From: JAWVFM01 sp038237625
GTDB taxonomy: Bacteria > Actinomycetota > Thermoleophilia > Solirubrobacterales > 70-9
NCBI GenBank assembly: GCA_038237625.1
Contig: JBBRYM010000012.1
Span: 1-64,000 of the forward strand
DNA: 64,000 nucleotides
Direction: 5' to 3'
Shown here: piece by piece, positions 8,556-17,291 of the stretch
Numbering within the stretch: the first letter of the stretch is position 1
How the letters are laid out: each line of letters begins with the position of its first letter
The notes under the pieces: model-generated
Seen by the model: only the letters and a program-made list of their open reading frames with translations
Told to the model about the DNA's origin: nothing
Database searches by the model: none
Translations under genes and position numbers: made by a program

Positions 8556-10271
8556 TCACGCTGCCCGGCGCTCGCGCTCGGCCCGGCGCAGCTCGTCGAC
8601 CCAGTCCGACGCGGTCAGCTCACCCTCGATCAGCGCACGCAATCCGCGCAGCCCCGGCGCCTCGATCCCAGCGCCAACGACGGCCTCCGCCAGCAGCGGC
8701 ACCGTGTCCAAGGCCTCCGATGCCTGGCCGATCCGCCCCGGAATGCGATCGGCCGGCACTCCCTGAGCGAGCAGCTCGCCGGCCTGGCGATTGCGGCTCG
8801 TTGGCGCCAGGACCGTGGCGGTGAGGTCGCCGACGCCCGCGAGGCCGGTGAAAGTCTCGATCTGCGCCCCGCGGCCCTCGGCCCAGGCCACGCACTCGCG
8901 CCAGATGCGCGCCGCGGCGATGCCGGCGGCGTTGAGCCCGAAAGGAGCGGCAGCCGCCGCGGCCAGGGCCGCGGCGTTCTTCGCGACGCCCGCGGTCTCG
9001 ACCCCGATCACGTCATCGGTGCGCTCGCAGACGAGTCCCGCACGCTCGAACACGTCGCCGAGCTGAACACGGAGGTCCGGGTCGCAAGAGCCCAGGACGA
9101 GCGCGGCGATGCCCCCGGCTGCCTCCCGCGCCAGCGCCGGCCCTCCCAGCGAAGCGATCGCCCGGGCCCGCACGCGCTCGGAGACGTAGTCGCTGGGAAG
9201 GGCGCCGAGTGGCTGAACCAACCCCTTGCTCAGCAGCAGCACCGATGCCCGGGTGCCAACCCGGTCGCCGAGGCCCCCGACGGCCGCGGGCAGCGCCTTC
9301 GACGGCACGGCGAGGCAGACCAGGTCGCACCCGGCGAGCTCGATGTCCGCGGCGCGCTTGACGGTTATCGCCTCGTCCAGGACCACGCCGGGCAGGTAGC
9401 GCTCGTTCTTTCGAGCCTTGGCGAGCTCCTTCGCCTTCTCCGCCGTCCGCGTCCCCAGCTGAACCTCCACCCCGCCCTTGGCGAGCAGCACCGCGATGGC
9501 GGTGCCCCAGCTGCCGGCGCCGATCACGGCCGCCTTGCGAAGTGGTGGCAGGCCCCCGAGCCACTCCCATTGAAGCTCGATGTTCGGCCAGATCCGCTCG
9601 GTAACGGTGGCCGCGAGTCCCGGCGATGGGTGCTCGGTTTGGGGAAATGTCATCGGCTGGCCCATTCGCAGCCGGACCTTGCGCGGGCGGATCCGCCAGC
9701 CACGGCGCACCTGCTCGCTGCCGATGACGGCCACGGGCAGCACCGAGGCTCCGGTCTCCAGGGCAAGGCGCCCGACGCCACGCTTCGGGCGACCCAGGGA
9801 CCCCTGCCTGAAACGCGTCCCCTCCGGGAAGATCACGACGGTGCCGCCGCGCTCGAGGGCGAGCTTGGCGGTGGTCATCGACTCTTCGTCCGACTGGCCC
9901 CGCCGGATCGGAAAGGCGCCCAGCCGGGAGAGCAGCCAGCCCTGAAAGCGCGGCTCGAAGAGCTCGACCTTGGCGACGAACTGGATGCGCCGGCGCCACG
10001 GCAGCGAGGCGGCGATCACGAACGGATCGAGGAAGCTGCGGTGGTTGGCGGCGACGATGAGCCCGCCCTTCAAGCGGGCGTGCTCACGCCCATGGCGGCC
10101 GAGGCGCAGCCAGATGAGGAAGGCCGGCACGAGGACGAGCCGGGCCAGGAAGTAGAGAACGGGATTGACACCCCGCTCGCGCGCATAGCGATGGAAGCGC
10201 TCGAAGCGTTCGTCGCTGATGACCGAGTCCGCACGCGGCGGCGCGGACACGCGCTGCGCATCCATGTCCAT
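8556..10271 (-). CDS. Fusion of 1-acylglycerol-3-phosphate acyltransferase (PlsC-like) and glycerol-3-phosphate dehydrogenase (GpsA)
   Basis: A 571-residue two-domain protein of phospholipid synthesis. Residues about 35-240 are a PlsC-like acyltransferase with the catalytic NH-x4-D motif (N76, H77, D82) and FPEGTR at 148-153. Residues about 246-571 are NAD(P)-dependent glycerol-3-phosphate dehydrogenase: Rossmann motif GAGSWG at 251-256, K431-N432, GLAGVGDL at 476-483 and SRN at 492-494. GpsA reduces dihydroxyacetone phosphate to sn-glycerol 3-phosphate, and PlsC acylates 1-acylglycerol 3-phosphate to phosphatidate. The step between them (PlsY/PlsB) is missing. A hydrophobic stretch at about 38-56 may attach it to the membrane. 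There is no stop or frameshift at the junction. Confidence 0.9.
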   Translation of the reverse strand: MDMDAQRVSAPPRADSVISDERFERFHRYARERGVNPVLYFLARLVLVPAFLIWLRLGRHGREHARLKGGLIVAANHRSFLDPFVIAASLPWRRRIQFVAKVELFEPRFQGWLLSRLGAFPIRRGQSDEESMTTAKLALERGGTVVIFPEGTRFRQGSLGRPKRGVGRLALETGASVLPVAVIGSEQVRRGWRIRPRKVRLRMGQPMTFPQTEHPSPGLAATVTERIWPNIELQWEWLGGLPPLRKAAVIGAGSWGTAIAVLLAKGGVEVQLGTRTAEKAKELAKARKNERYLPGVVLDEAITVKRAADIELAGCDLVCLAVPSKALPAAVGGLGDRVGTRASVLLLSKGLVQPLGALPSDYVSERVRARAIASLGGPALAREAAGGIAALVLGSCDPDLRVQLGDVFERAGLVCERTDDVIGVETAGVAKNAAALAAAAAAPFGLNAAGIAAARIWRECVAWAEGRGAQIETFTGLAGVGDLTATVLAPTSRNRQAGELLAQGVPADRIPGRIGQASEALDTVPLLAEAVVGAGIEAPGLRGLRALIEGELTASDWVDELRRAERERRAA

Positions 10272-10304
10272 GCCTACACGGGTTTCACTGGCTGGTTACC
10301 ACCG

Positions 10305-11345
10305 TTACCAGGCGTTTTCGATCAACCGCCGCAGCTCGTCGCGGTCGGGCGGAGCCGGGGTCATCGCCAGCTCGGCGCGCTGGAGAATCCCGTCGAGGGC
10401 CTCATCGATGTCCTGCTCGCGCGCGCCCAGCTCGGAAAGGTGCCGCCGGCCCCCCGCGAGGCCTTCGATTCGGGCGCTGAGATCTCCCGTCGCGCACCCG
10501 AGCGCGTTCGCGAGCGCGGCCATCGCCTTGGGCGCCCGATCCAGCATGGCCTCAATGGTCCTCGGGAGCATGGCTGCGTTGGTTTCCGCGTGCGGCGTCC
10601 CGAGGATGCGGACCAGCGTCTGGCAGACCACGTGATGGAGGGCGAAGAGCGCGGAATCGAGGGCCCACGCGCTGAGAACGGACCCCGCCACGAGCGTGGT
10701 CGCGTCCCGCTTCGCAGCGGTCTGGTCGAGTGCTTTCGCGATGAGCTCGGCGCCGCGCAGCGCTGCCATCGTCGCCACCGGGTTGGCGAACGGAGTCGCG
10801 AGCGAGTCGGCCCCGTGAGCAAGCGAGTTCATGGCGCTGGCTCGCAGCTCGGCCTCGGGCAGGCCGGTCATGAGCCCGGGATCGCAGACCGCGAGGGCCG
10901 GGCGGACCAAGCGCGGCGCAGAGTGCCCGTCGGGCAGGCGGTGGATCGCAGTGATCTCAGCGCCCGACAGGGTCGTGGGGATCGCGGCCACCCGGCCGCC
11001 GCGGACCGCGGCGATCGCCTTTGCGGTGTCGATGACCCGGCCGCCGCCGAGGGCGACGAGCTCGTCGCTGCGCACGGAGTCGATGAGGGCCGCCGCCGTG
11101 GAGCCCACCGGCCCGCGTTGAACTTCATGCACCGCGCTGGCGCGCCCGGCCAGCTCGAGGGGAGTGTCGGCGAGGGCGCGCGGCGTGGTCAGCAGCTCGA
11201 ACGAGCTGAACCCCGCGCCGGCAATCAAGTCGCCGGCATCAGCGAATGCGCCCTCGCGCACGACGATCGTGCGCTCGCCGTCGCGCCAAATGAACTCCCC
11301 CCCGCCGGGGAGCGTCGCAAGATCGGGTCGGCGAGCCTTGGCCAA
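10305..11345 (-). CDS. Iron-containing alcohol dehydrogenase, maleylacetate-reductase-like
   Basis: A 346-residue protein of the group III metal-dependent dehydrogenase family. The nucleotide-binding GGGRVIDTAKA is at 100-110 and AIPTTLSGAE at 121-130, the form seen in maleylacetate reductases. NSLAHGAD (173-180) and HHVVCQTL carry likely metal-ligand His residues. Maleylacetate reductase converts maleylacetate to 3-oxoadipate in chloroaromatic or resorcinol breakdown, but no other gene of that pathway is nearby, so the substrate is open. The assumed TTG start at 11345 lies one base from the tRNA-Thr gene. Translation may start later or rely on tRNA processing. Confidence 0.8.
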   Translation of the reverse strand: MAKARRPDLATLPGGGEFIWRDGERTIVVREGAFADAGDLIAGAGFSSFELLTTPRALADTPLELAGRASAVHEVQRGPVGSTAAALIDSVRSDELVALGGGRVIDTAKAIAAVRGGRVAAIPTTLSGAEITAIHRLPDGHSAPRLVRPALAVCDPGLMTGLPEAELRASAMNSLAHGADSLATPFANPVATMAALRGAELIAKALDQTAAKRDATTLVAGSVLSAWALDSALFALHHVVCQTLVRILGTPHAETNAAMLPRTIEAMLDRAPKAMAALANALGCATGDLSARIEGLAGGRRHLSELGAREQDIDEALDGILQRAELAMTPAPPDRDELRRLIENAW

Positions 11346-11346
11346 G

Positions 11347-11419
11347 AGCCCGCCCCCGGAATCGAACCGAGAACCTTCCGCTTACAAGGCGGATGCTCTG
11401 CCAATTGAGCTAGGCGGGC
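11347..11419 (-). tRNA. tRNA-Thr (anticodon TGT)
   Basis: On the minus strand the acceptor stem GCCCGCC (11419-11413) pairs with GGCGGGC (11354-11348), with discriminator U at 11347. The D arm starts GCTC AATTGGCA GAGC. The anticodon arm is TCCGC CTTGTAA GCGGA, giving anticodon TGT for threonine ACA. The T arm is CTCGG TTCGATT CCGGG. CCA is not encoded. The cloverleaf is complete over 73 bases. It follows sigH on the same strand. Confidence 0.95.
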
Positions 11420-11455
11420 GCGCTCACGAATCTACCGCCGAGAGCAGGGTGAGTC

Positions 11456-12157
11456 CTACAGCAGCCCGTCGCGGCCGGCCACGTGCTGGGTCACCTTGCG
11501 CTTCACACGCTGCAGGGCGTTGTCGACCGTCTTCGTGTCGCACTCGAGACGCTCGCCGATCACCTCGTAGGAAGAGCCGTCCAGATAGAGAGCCAGGACC
11601 TCCGACTCGAGGTCCGAAAGGGCGCTGGACAGGCACGAGACCAGGCTCGCCAGCTCCTCGCGAGCGATCACCTGCTCCGCAGGGTCGTCGCTTCCCGGCC
11701 CCGGAAGGACGTCCTCGAGAGTCGCCTCGCCCTCGACCGACGCTGCAGGGGACTGCGCGAACGACACGTACTGGTTCAGCGGCGCGTGCTTGTTGCGGCC
11801 GGCCGTCTTGATGGCGGTGATGATCTGACGGGTGATGCAGAGCTCAGCGAAGTTGCGAAAGCTCGACTCGCGGTCGGTGCGGTAGTCGCGGATCGCCTTA
11901 TAGAGGCCGACGAGGCCCTCCTGGATGAGGTCCTCCGACTCCCCGCCGAGGAGGAAGTACGACGAGGCCTTCAGCCGCACGAATCCGCGGTAGCGCTTGA
12001 CGATGCGCTCGTAGGCGTCGGCACTGCCCTTCTTCGCAAGCGCGACGAGGTACGTATCCTCAATCTCCGGTTGAGCCTCAGGGCGAGGCTTGCGGGCGAT
12101 GGCGACGCCGGCGGGCGCAGCCGTGCTGAGTGCGAGATCCTGGGTAGGTATGGCCAC
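11456..12157 (-). CDS. sigH: RNA polymerase sigma factor, SigH-like (sigma-30 type)
   Basis: A 233-residue sigma factor close in layout to Firmicutes SigH. After a variable N-terminus of about 30 residues, region 2 spans about 45-115 (YERIVKRYRGFVRLKASSYF, DLIQEGLVGLYKAIRDY, FAELCITRQI) and region 4 about 178-225 (LESEVLALYLDGSSYEVIGE). SigH is the early transition-state and sporulation sigma factor in Bacillus; the role in actinobacteria is not established. The GTG start at 12157 has a GGAGG ribosome site. A clear sigma-A-type promoter lies about 120 bases upstream. Its place after rlmB matches the Bacillus order. Confidence 0.88.
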   Translation of the reverse strand: MAIPTQDLALSTAAPAGVAIARKPRPEAQPEIEDTYLVALAKKGSADAYERIVKRYRGFVRLKASSYFLLGGESEDLIQEGLVGLYKAIRDYRTDRESSFRNFAELCITRQIITAIKTAGRNKHAPLNQYVSFAQSPAASVEGEATLEDVLPGPGSDDPAEQVIAREELASLVSCLSSALSDLESEVLALYLDGSSYEVIGERLECDTKTVDNALQRVKRKVTQHVAGRDGLL

Positions 12158-12277
12158 CTGGTCCTCCGTTGTTCGGATGGAATTTGGTGGCGCCGCGGCC
12201 TCCCCTAGGCGCCCTCTCCTCTGGATGAGCGTATCGGCAGCCTTGACCTCTACCTTTACTTCACCCTTATGCGCGCA

Positions 12278-12307
12278 ATGCTATCCGCTTGGGCGGAGCT
12301 ATGTCAA
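12278..12307 (-). promoter_or_regulatory. Sigma-A-type promoter of sigH
   Basis: On the minus strand TTGACA (12307-12302) and TAGCAT (12283-12278) are separated by 18 bases, a near-consensus housekeeping promoter. It would give a leader of about 115 bases before the GTG of sigH. It is the best -35/-10 pair noticed in the window. Confidence 0.65.
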
Positions 12308-12366
12308 CCTCGGCCGGCCCGGATGCAATTTCCCTTGCAGTTTTGAGTAGGCGTCCGCAGGCCTTG

Positions 12367-13059
12367 CTAGAGATCGCCGGCCCTCCCCGCCGGCGAGATA
12401 TGGCCGCGTTGGCGAACCGCTTCAAAGAGCAGGACCGACGCGGCAGCCGCCACGTTCAGGGAGCCGACGCTCCCCCGCACCGGGATCGAGAGCAGGAGGT
12501 CGCAGCTTTCGGCGACCCGCCGGCGAAGCCCCTCGCCCTCGCTGCCGACCACGAGCACCACGCGGCCGGTCAGGTCGGCCTGGGTGTACGGCGACTCCGC
12601 GCCGGCCTCGGCGCCGTAGATCCAGGCGCCGTCGCTCTTCGCCGTCGCGAGCCAGTCGGCGAGATTTCGGACCCTCGCCACAGCGATGTGCTCGACGGCT
12701 CCTGCGGATGCCTTCGCCGCCGCAGCAGTGATCGACGCCGCCCTGCGCTCGGGGATGACGATGCCGGTGGCGCCCGCCGCCTCCGCCGCGCGGCAGATGG
12801 CGCCGAGGTTGCGGGGGTCCTGAACCTGATCGAGGGCCACGACGAGGGCGTCGTCGTCGCGCAGAAGGGTCGTTGGATCGGCGTAGGGGTACGGATCGAC
12901 CTCGGCCACGATGCCCTGGTGGTCGGGCGACCCGGCCAGGCGGGTCAGCTCGTCGGCGCTCGCCTCGTCAGCCGTGATGATGCGCCTGACGTGGCGCCTA
13001 CCCCGGCCGGCCTCGGCGACCGCCCGGCGTCCGTAGACAATTTCGGAACCACCCTCCAC
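12367..13059 (-). CDS. rlmB: 23S rRNA 2'-O-methyltransferase, RlmB/SpoU family
   Basis: A 230-residue SpoU-type (SPOUT) methyltransferase, which in Escherichia coli methylates G2251 of 23S rRNA using S-adenosylmethionine. The N-terminal L30e-like substrate-binding domain is about residues 5-60 (VYGRRAVAEA). The three SpoU motifs follow: QVQDPRNLGAICRAAEAAG, VLVVGSEGEGL, and IPVRGSVGSLNVAAAASVLL with the knot-forming loop. It starts five bases after the cysS stop, in the cysS-rlmB-sigH order known from Bacillus. It is slightly shorter than the usual 240-250 residues. Confidence 0.92.
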   Translation of the reverse strand: MEGGSEIVYGRRAVAEAGRGRRHVRRIITADEASADELTRLAGSPDHQGIVAEVDPYPYADPTTLLRDDDALVVALDQVQDPRNLGAICRAAEAAGATGIVIPERRAASITAAAAKASAGAVEHIAVARVRNLADWLATAKSDGAWIYGAEAGAESPYTQADLTGRVVLVVGSEGEGLRRRVAESCDLLLSIPVRGSVGSLNVAAAASVLLFEAVRQRGHISPAGRAGDL

Positions 13060-13064
13060 GCTGG

Positions 13065-14420
13065 TCAGCGGCGAACCAGGCGCGGGCCGCTGGGCGTGTC
13101 GCGGATCTCCAGCCCGCGCGCCGCGAGGTCGTCGCGCAGCGCGTCGGCGCGGGCGAAGTCACGGCCCGCGCGCGCCTCTTCGCGCTCGGCGAGCATGCGC
13201 TTCGCCTCTGGGTCGGCCACCTGGTCCTCGTCGGCGAGTCCACCAAGCCCGAGGACGTCGAGCATCTCGGCTAGCGCCTCGCGAGCCCCCGCCACGCGCT
13301 CTCTGTTCGCGCCGAGCACCAGCGCGAAGAGGGCGCCCATGGCCTTCGGTGTATTGAAGTCGTCGCTGAGGGCAGCGTTGAACTCCGCTCGGGCTGCGCT
13401 GACGCGCGCGTCCTCCTCACCGTCGATCTGCGGCTGCGAGCGAAAGAAGTCGCGGAAGCGCTCGGTGCGCGCCACCGCCTGGTCGAGCGCCTCCTCGGAG
13501 AAAGCCAGGGGCTGGCGGTAGTGGCCGGAGATCAGGAAGTCCACGACCGCCTCCGCCCCGCAGCGCGAGATCGCCTCAGCCAGCCCGAAGACGTTGCCCT
13601 CCGACTTGGCCATCTTCGCCTCGGGCCCCGTCTGAACCATGCCGTTGTGCATCCAAATGCGAGCGAGAGGCTCCCCGCGGCCGGCCGCCGTCTGGGCGAT
13701 CTCGTTCTCGTGGTGGGGGAACACGAGGTCGACGCCGCCTGCGTGGATCGAGAACGGCACCCCCAGCTCACGCTCGGCCATCGCCGAGCACTCGATGTGC
13801 CAGCCGGGCCGGCCCGGCCCCCACGGCGATTCCCACGCGGTGTCTTCGTCGGGCTTGGCGGCCTTCCAGAGGGCGAAGTCGAGCGGATCCTCCTTCAGCG
13901 ATGCGCTGCCCGCCTCGTCGCCCTGATCCATGTCGGCGGGATCGCGGTTGGAAAGCGATCCGTAGGCGTCGAAGCTGCGGACCCGGAAGTACACGTCGCC
14001 GCCCGACTCGTACGCGTTGCCACGCTCGACGAGCGCCCCGATGAGATCGACGATCTCATCGATGGTCTCGCTGGCCAGAGGCTCAGCATCCGGGCGCCCG
14101 AGGCCGAGCGCGTCGGTGTCCTCGACGTAGAGGCGCATCATCTCCCGCGCGTGGTCGGCCGAGCCCATGTTCGCCTCGCGAGCGGCGATGTAGATCTTGT
14201 CGTTGATGTCGGTGATGTTGATCGCGACCTTCGCGCCGAGACCGGCGCGGCGCAGGAACCTGGCCAGGAGCATCGGAGTCACGAATGCCCGGGCGTTGCC
14301 AACGTGGATTCGCGAGTACACCGTCGGCCCGCAGGCGTAGATGCCGACCGAGCCGTCGTTGCCGGGCTCGATCGGCCGCAGTTGGCCACTGAGGGTGTCG
14401 TGGATTCGCACCTCGCTCAC
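13065..14420 (-). CDS. cysS: Cysteine--tRNA ligase
   Basis: A 451-residue class I aminoacyl-tRNA synthetase. The signature regions are IHVGNARA at 38-45 (HIGH equivalent) and KMAKS at 269-273 in place of the usual KMSKS. The zinc ligands that select cysteine are present: C30, C211, H236 and E240 (FPHHENE). The C-terminal anticodon-binding part ends with DLAARGLEIRDTPSGPRLVRR-like sequence. CysS rather than its mycothiol homologue MshC is supported by the length and the DALR-like C-terminus. The start is GTG 14420; rlmB follows after five bases. Confidence 0.95.
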   Translation of the reverse strand: MSEVRIHDTLSGQLRPIEPGNDGSVGIYACGPTVYSRIHVGNARAFVTPMLLARFLRRAGLGAKVAINITDINDKIYIAAREANMGSADHAREMMRLYVEDTDALGLGRPDAEPLASETIDEIVDLIGALVERGNAYESGGDVYFRVRSFDAYGSLSNRDPADMDQGDEAGSASLKEDPLDFALWKAAKPDEDTAWESPWGPGRPGWHIECSAMAERELGVPFSIHAGGVDLVFPHHENEIAQTAAGRGEPLARIWMHNGMVQTGPEAKMAKSEGNVFGLAEAISRCGAEAVVDFLISGHYRQPLAFSEEALDQAVARTERFRDFFRSQPQIDGEEDARVSAARAEFNAALSDDFNTPKAMGALFALVLGANRERVAGAREALAEMLDVLGLGGLADEDQVADPEAKRMLAEREEARAGRDFARADALRDDLAARGLEIRDTPSGPRLVRR

Positions 14421-14521
14421 CCGGTTGATCCTAAGCGGGACGCACTGTGGACCGCTATTTGCGGCCTTCTCGCCCTGCTGGCCGTGGGCTCGACTGGTCC
14501 GGAAGCTAGCCTTCGCGGCCC

Positions 14522-15766
14522 ATGACGGGACAGTCGCTAAGGGCCCGCCTGAGGGAGCGGGTGACAGAGGCGTTCGCGACGCTTCCGGATCGCTATCTCG
14601 GCGCCGAGCCGGGGTTCGATGCCGCGTTCGAGATCCGGCTTGGAGACGTCGGCCGCACCTGGCACGTGCGCCTGCGCGACTCGCGCTGCGAGGTCCGCCA
14701 CACGCCGATGCGCGATCCCGATGTGGTGATCGTCACCGACGCGGCCACCTGGATCGCTCTTCGCGAGGGTCGGCTCTCGGGCCTCGACGCGTTCTCGGCG
14801 CGGCGGCTTCGCGTGCGCGGGGACCTCGACCTCGCCGTCGGCTTCGAGGGGATGTTCTCGCTCCCCGGGGGCCGCCCCCCGCTCGTGCAGATCGGCGAGA
14901 CGGCAACCGGCGCCGGCACGCTCTCGCATTTGCTCTCCGGAGGGGGGGAGGAGCACATCGTGTGTCTGCACGGCCTGGGCGGCAACAAGAGCTCGTTCGT
15001 GGAGACGATTTCGGCCCTGGCGCCCGATCAGACCGTGCATGCGATCGACCTGCCCGGGTTCGGCTCATCCTCCAAACCGGCGCGCGCCTCCTACGACGCC
15101 GCATATTTCTCCCGCGCCGTCCTCGGTTACATGGACGCCCACGGCTTGGAGGTCGCGCACCTGGTCGGCAACTCGATGGGCGGCAGGGTCGCTCTTGAGG
15201 TGGGGCTGAGCGTCCCCGAGCGCGTCGCCTCGCTGTCGCTGCTGGCGCCGGCCGTCGCCTTTCGCCGCAAGCGTGAGCTCGCGCCGCTCGTCAAGCTCCT
15301 GCGCCCGGAGCTCGCCTCGTTTCCGCACGCGATGCGGGCTGAGCTCGTCCGCCGCCAGCTCTGGGCGATGTTCGCACGGCCCGAGCGGCTCGACCCAGCG
15401 GTAGCCGACGTCGTGGCCGACGAGTTCTGCCGCACGTATCGCTCCCGGGCTGGACGCGTCGCGTTCTTCGCCGCGGCGCGCAGCATCTACCTCGACCGCC
15501 CGTGGGGGGAGGACGGCTTTTGGAAGCGCTTGGAGGGCCTGCTCCCTCCCGCGCTGTTCGTCTGGGGCGATCGCGACCGCCTCGTTCCCGCTGGGTTCGC
15601 GCGCCACGTCGAGGCCGCCCTGCCTGCAGCACGCCACGTGGTGCTCTCCGAGTGCGGCCACGTTCCCCAGATCGAGCTCCCCGAACAGGCGAATCGCCTG
15701 ATTCGCGAGCACGTTGCGGCGCACCCGATCGCCACCAGGGCGGAGCCCCTCGCGCAAGCGGTCTGA
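14522..15766 (+). CDS. SCP2-like domain fused to an alpha/beta hydrolase
   Basis: A 414-residue two-domain protein. Residues about 10-115 look like an SCP2 sterol/lipid-carrier fold (DVVIVTDAATWIALREGRLS). Residues about 140-405 are an alpha/beta hydrolase: HGLGG oxyanion region at 150-154, nucleophile S218 in GNSMGG, acid in WGDRDRLVP and His in ECGHVPQIE. A hydrolase of lipid-like esters presented by the SCP2 domain is a reasonable inference. It opens a plus-strand lipid cluster with the acyltransferase and SRPBCC genes. ATG 14522; the divergent cysS start is 101 bases away. Confidence 0.85.
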   Translation: MTGQSLRARLRERVTEAFATLPDRYLGAEPGFDAAFEIRLGDVGRTWHVRLRDSRCEVRHTPMRDPDVVIVTDAATWIALREGRLSGLDAFSARRLRVRGDLDLAVGFEGMFSLPGGRPPLVQIGETATGAGTLSHLLSGGGEEHIVCLHGLGGNKSSFVETISALAPDQTVHAIDLPGFGSSSKPARASYDAAYFSRAVLGYMDAHGLEVAHLVGNSMGGRVALEVGLSVPERVASLSLLAPAVAFRRKRELAPLVKLLRPELASFPHAMRAELVRRQLWAMFARPERLDPAVADVVADEFCRTYRSRAGRVAFFAAARSIYLDRPWGEDGFWKRLEGLLPPALFVWGDRDRLVPAGFARHVEAALPAARHVVLSECGHVPQIELPEQANRLIREHVAAHPIATRAEPLAQAV

Positions 15767-15800
15767 CTCCTGGCCGCATCCGGGGACGTAGAATCGGCAT

Positions 15801-16793
15801 ATGGCTGAACCGGCGAGCGTCCCCGAGCAGGCGAGCCGCAACGGCTCGTCCAACGGCAACCGCTCCGCAAACGGCAGGCCGGCATCGCTCGGCGCAGCCG
15901 CCGGCGGCCTCGGCCGCGTGGGCTACCGGGCCGCCAGAGCCGGCGCGGGGCTCATGGGGGGACTGGCTGGGCGAGCGGCGCGCGACATGGCGCGGCGCCT
16001 GACGGCCGACCTCGACGATCGCGACCCCGACTACATCCGCGAGAACCTTCCACTTTCCTGGCTCTTCGCGAGCATCTGGTACCGCGCCGAGGTCCGCAAC
16101 CTCGCGAACATCCCCGAGGAGGGACCTGTCCTCCTCGTCGGCAATCACACGGGCGGCAACATGTCCCCGGAGACGATCACCTTCACGCTGGCGTTCACGA
16201 CGTTCTTCGGCGTCGAGCGCCGCTTCCACCAGCTCGCGCACAATCTGGTGCTGGCATCCCCGCTCGGGCCGTTTCTGCGCAACTTCGGCACCGTCGCCGC
16301 CTCGCACGACAACGCCAAGCGCGCCCTCGACGCCGGCGCCGCCGTTTTGGTCTTCCCGGGCGGCGACTGGGAGGTTCACCGGCCCAGCTGGCGGGGCAAC
16401 CAGATTGACTTCGGCGGCCGTAAGGGCTTCATCCGCCTCGCCCTCGACCGCGAGGTTCCGATCGTCCCGGTGGTCACGATCGGCGGCCAGGAAACCGCCC
16501 TGTGGCTCAGCCGGGGCGACTGGCTCGCCCGCCTGCTGCGCCTGGACACGCGCTTTCGCCTGAAGGTTCTGCCGATCCTGATCGCGCCCCCGTGGGGTCT
16601 CGACATCGGCGATTTTTTGCCGCGCATCCCCCTGCCGGCCAAGATCACGAGCGAGGTCTTGCCACCCATCGACATCAAGCAGCGCTTCGGCTCCGACCCC
16701 GACCTCGACGAGGTGTATGACCACGTGACCCGAGTCATGCAGGACACCCTCGACGCGCTGTCCGCCGAGCGGCGCTTCCCGGTGATCGGATGA
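15801..16793 (+). CDS. Lysophospholipid acyltransferase family protein
   Basis: A 330-residue acyltransferase of the LPLAT superfamily. The active-site motif is NHTGGNMSPE at about 115-124 and the second block is FPGGDW at 185-190, a subtype distinct from PlsC. A low-complexity Ser/Asn/Gly-rich N-terminus (about 1-35) and a Gly/Ala-rich amphipathic stretch (about 36-65) precede the domain. It probably acts at the membrane on acylglycerol or lysophospholipid; the acceptor is unknown. It follows the SCP2-hydrolase gene by 34 bases and overlaps the SRPBCC gene by four (ATGA). Confidence 0.85.
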   Translation: MAEPASVPEQASRNGSSNGNRSANGRPASLGAAAGGLGRVGYRAARAGAGLMGGLAGRAARDMARRLTADLDDRDPDYIRENLPLSWLFASIWYRAEVRNLANIPEEGPVLLVGNHTGGNMSPETITFTLAFTTFFGVERRFHQLAHNLVLASPLGPFLRNFGTVAASHDNAKRALDAGAAVLVFPGGDWEVHRPSWRGNQIDFGGRKGFIRLALDREVPIVPVVTIGGQETALWLSRGDWLARLLRLDTRFRLKVLPILIAPPWGLDIGDFLPRIPLPAKITSEVLPPIDIKQRFGSDPDLDEVYDHVTRVMQDTLDALSAERRFPVIG

Positions 16794-17278
16794 GGCTGAA
16801 CGAGTCGATCACGATCTCCGCTCCGCCGCAACTGGTCTGGGATTACGTCACCGATCCCTCTCGCGCACTGGACTACATGTCGGGCGTGACCCGCTGGGAA
16901 GTCGCGTCCGACAGCCCGCAGGACCGCGGCCTGGGCGCCCGCTACCGCATGCTTATCCGGGTCGGCGCCACAGAGGTCGGCGGCTTGGTCGAGGTCGTGG
17001 AGTTCAGCGAGCCGCGCGACATGGCGTGGTCATCGGTGACCGGAATCGACCAGCGCGGGCGCTGGCGCCTTCGCGAGCTGAGCGACGGGCGCACCCGCGC
17101 CGAGCTTCGCTTCGCTTACGGCGTCGCCGGTGGCGGCATCTCCGGCATGCTCGCCGAGCGCATCAGCGCACCGCCCCTGTCGGCCCACCTGCGGCGCACG
17201 CTCCAGCAGCTGAAGCGCCAGGTCGAGCACGAGCAGCTTCGGGCCGACGCCGCGGCGCGAAACCGCGCCCTCGCCTAG
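16790..17278 (+). CDS. SRPBCC (START-like) family protein
   Basis: A 162-residue protein of the SRPBCC/polyketide-cyclase superfamily, which forms a deep hydrophobic ligand pocket. Typical features are the opening MRLNESITISAPPQLVWDYV, then DYMSGVTRWEV, and a long C-terminal helix (about 130-155). The ligand is unknown; its translational coupling (ATGA) to an acyltransferase and a nearby SCP2 domain suggest a lipid. It ends 11 bases before the convergent acyl-CoA ligase gene. Confidence 0.82.
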   Translation: MRLNESITISAPPQLVWDYVTDPSRALDYMSGVTRWEVASDSPQDRGLGARYRMLIRVGATEVGGLVEVVEFSEPRDMAWSSVTGIDQRGRWRLRELSDGRTRAELRFAYGVAGGGISGMLAERISAPPLSAHLRRTLQQLKRQVEHEQLRADAAARNRALA

Positions 17279-17279
17279 A

Positions 17280-17291
17280 GAGACGCGTCTC
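17280..17291. repeat. 12-bp perfect palindrome between convergent stops
   Basis: GAGACGCGTCTC lies exactly between the TAG of the SRPBCC gene and the TGA of the acyl-CoA ligase gene. It is too short and lacks a loop for a standard terminator, but may help end transcription on both strands. Confidence 0.35.

Noticed and set aside
8490..11408. A 972-codon open frame on the plus strand
   Set aside because: It lies antisense to the acyltransferase-GpsA and dehydrogenase genes and the tRNA. Its product is Arg/Gly/Pro/His-rich without any motif, a normal side effect of high GC.
13065..14420. CysS as mycothiol ligase MshC
   Set aside because: Length of 451 residues, the retained C-terminal extension and position next to rlmB fit cysteinyl-tRNA synthetase.
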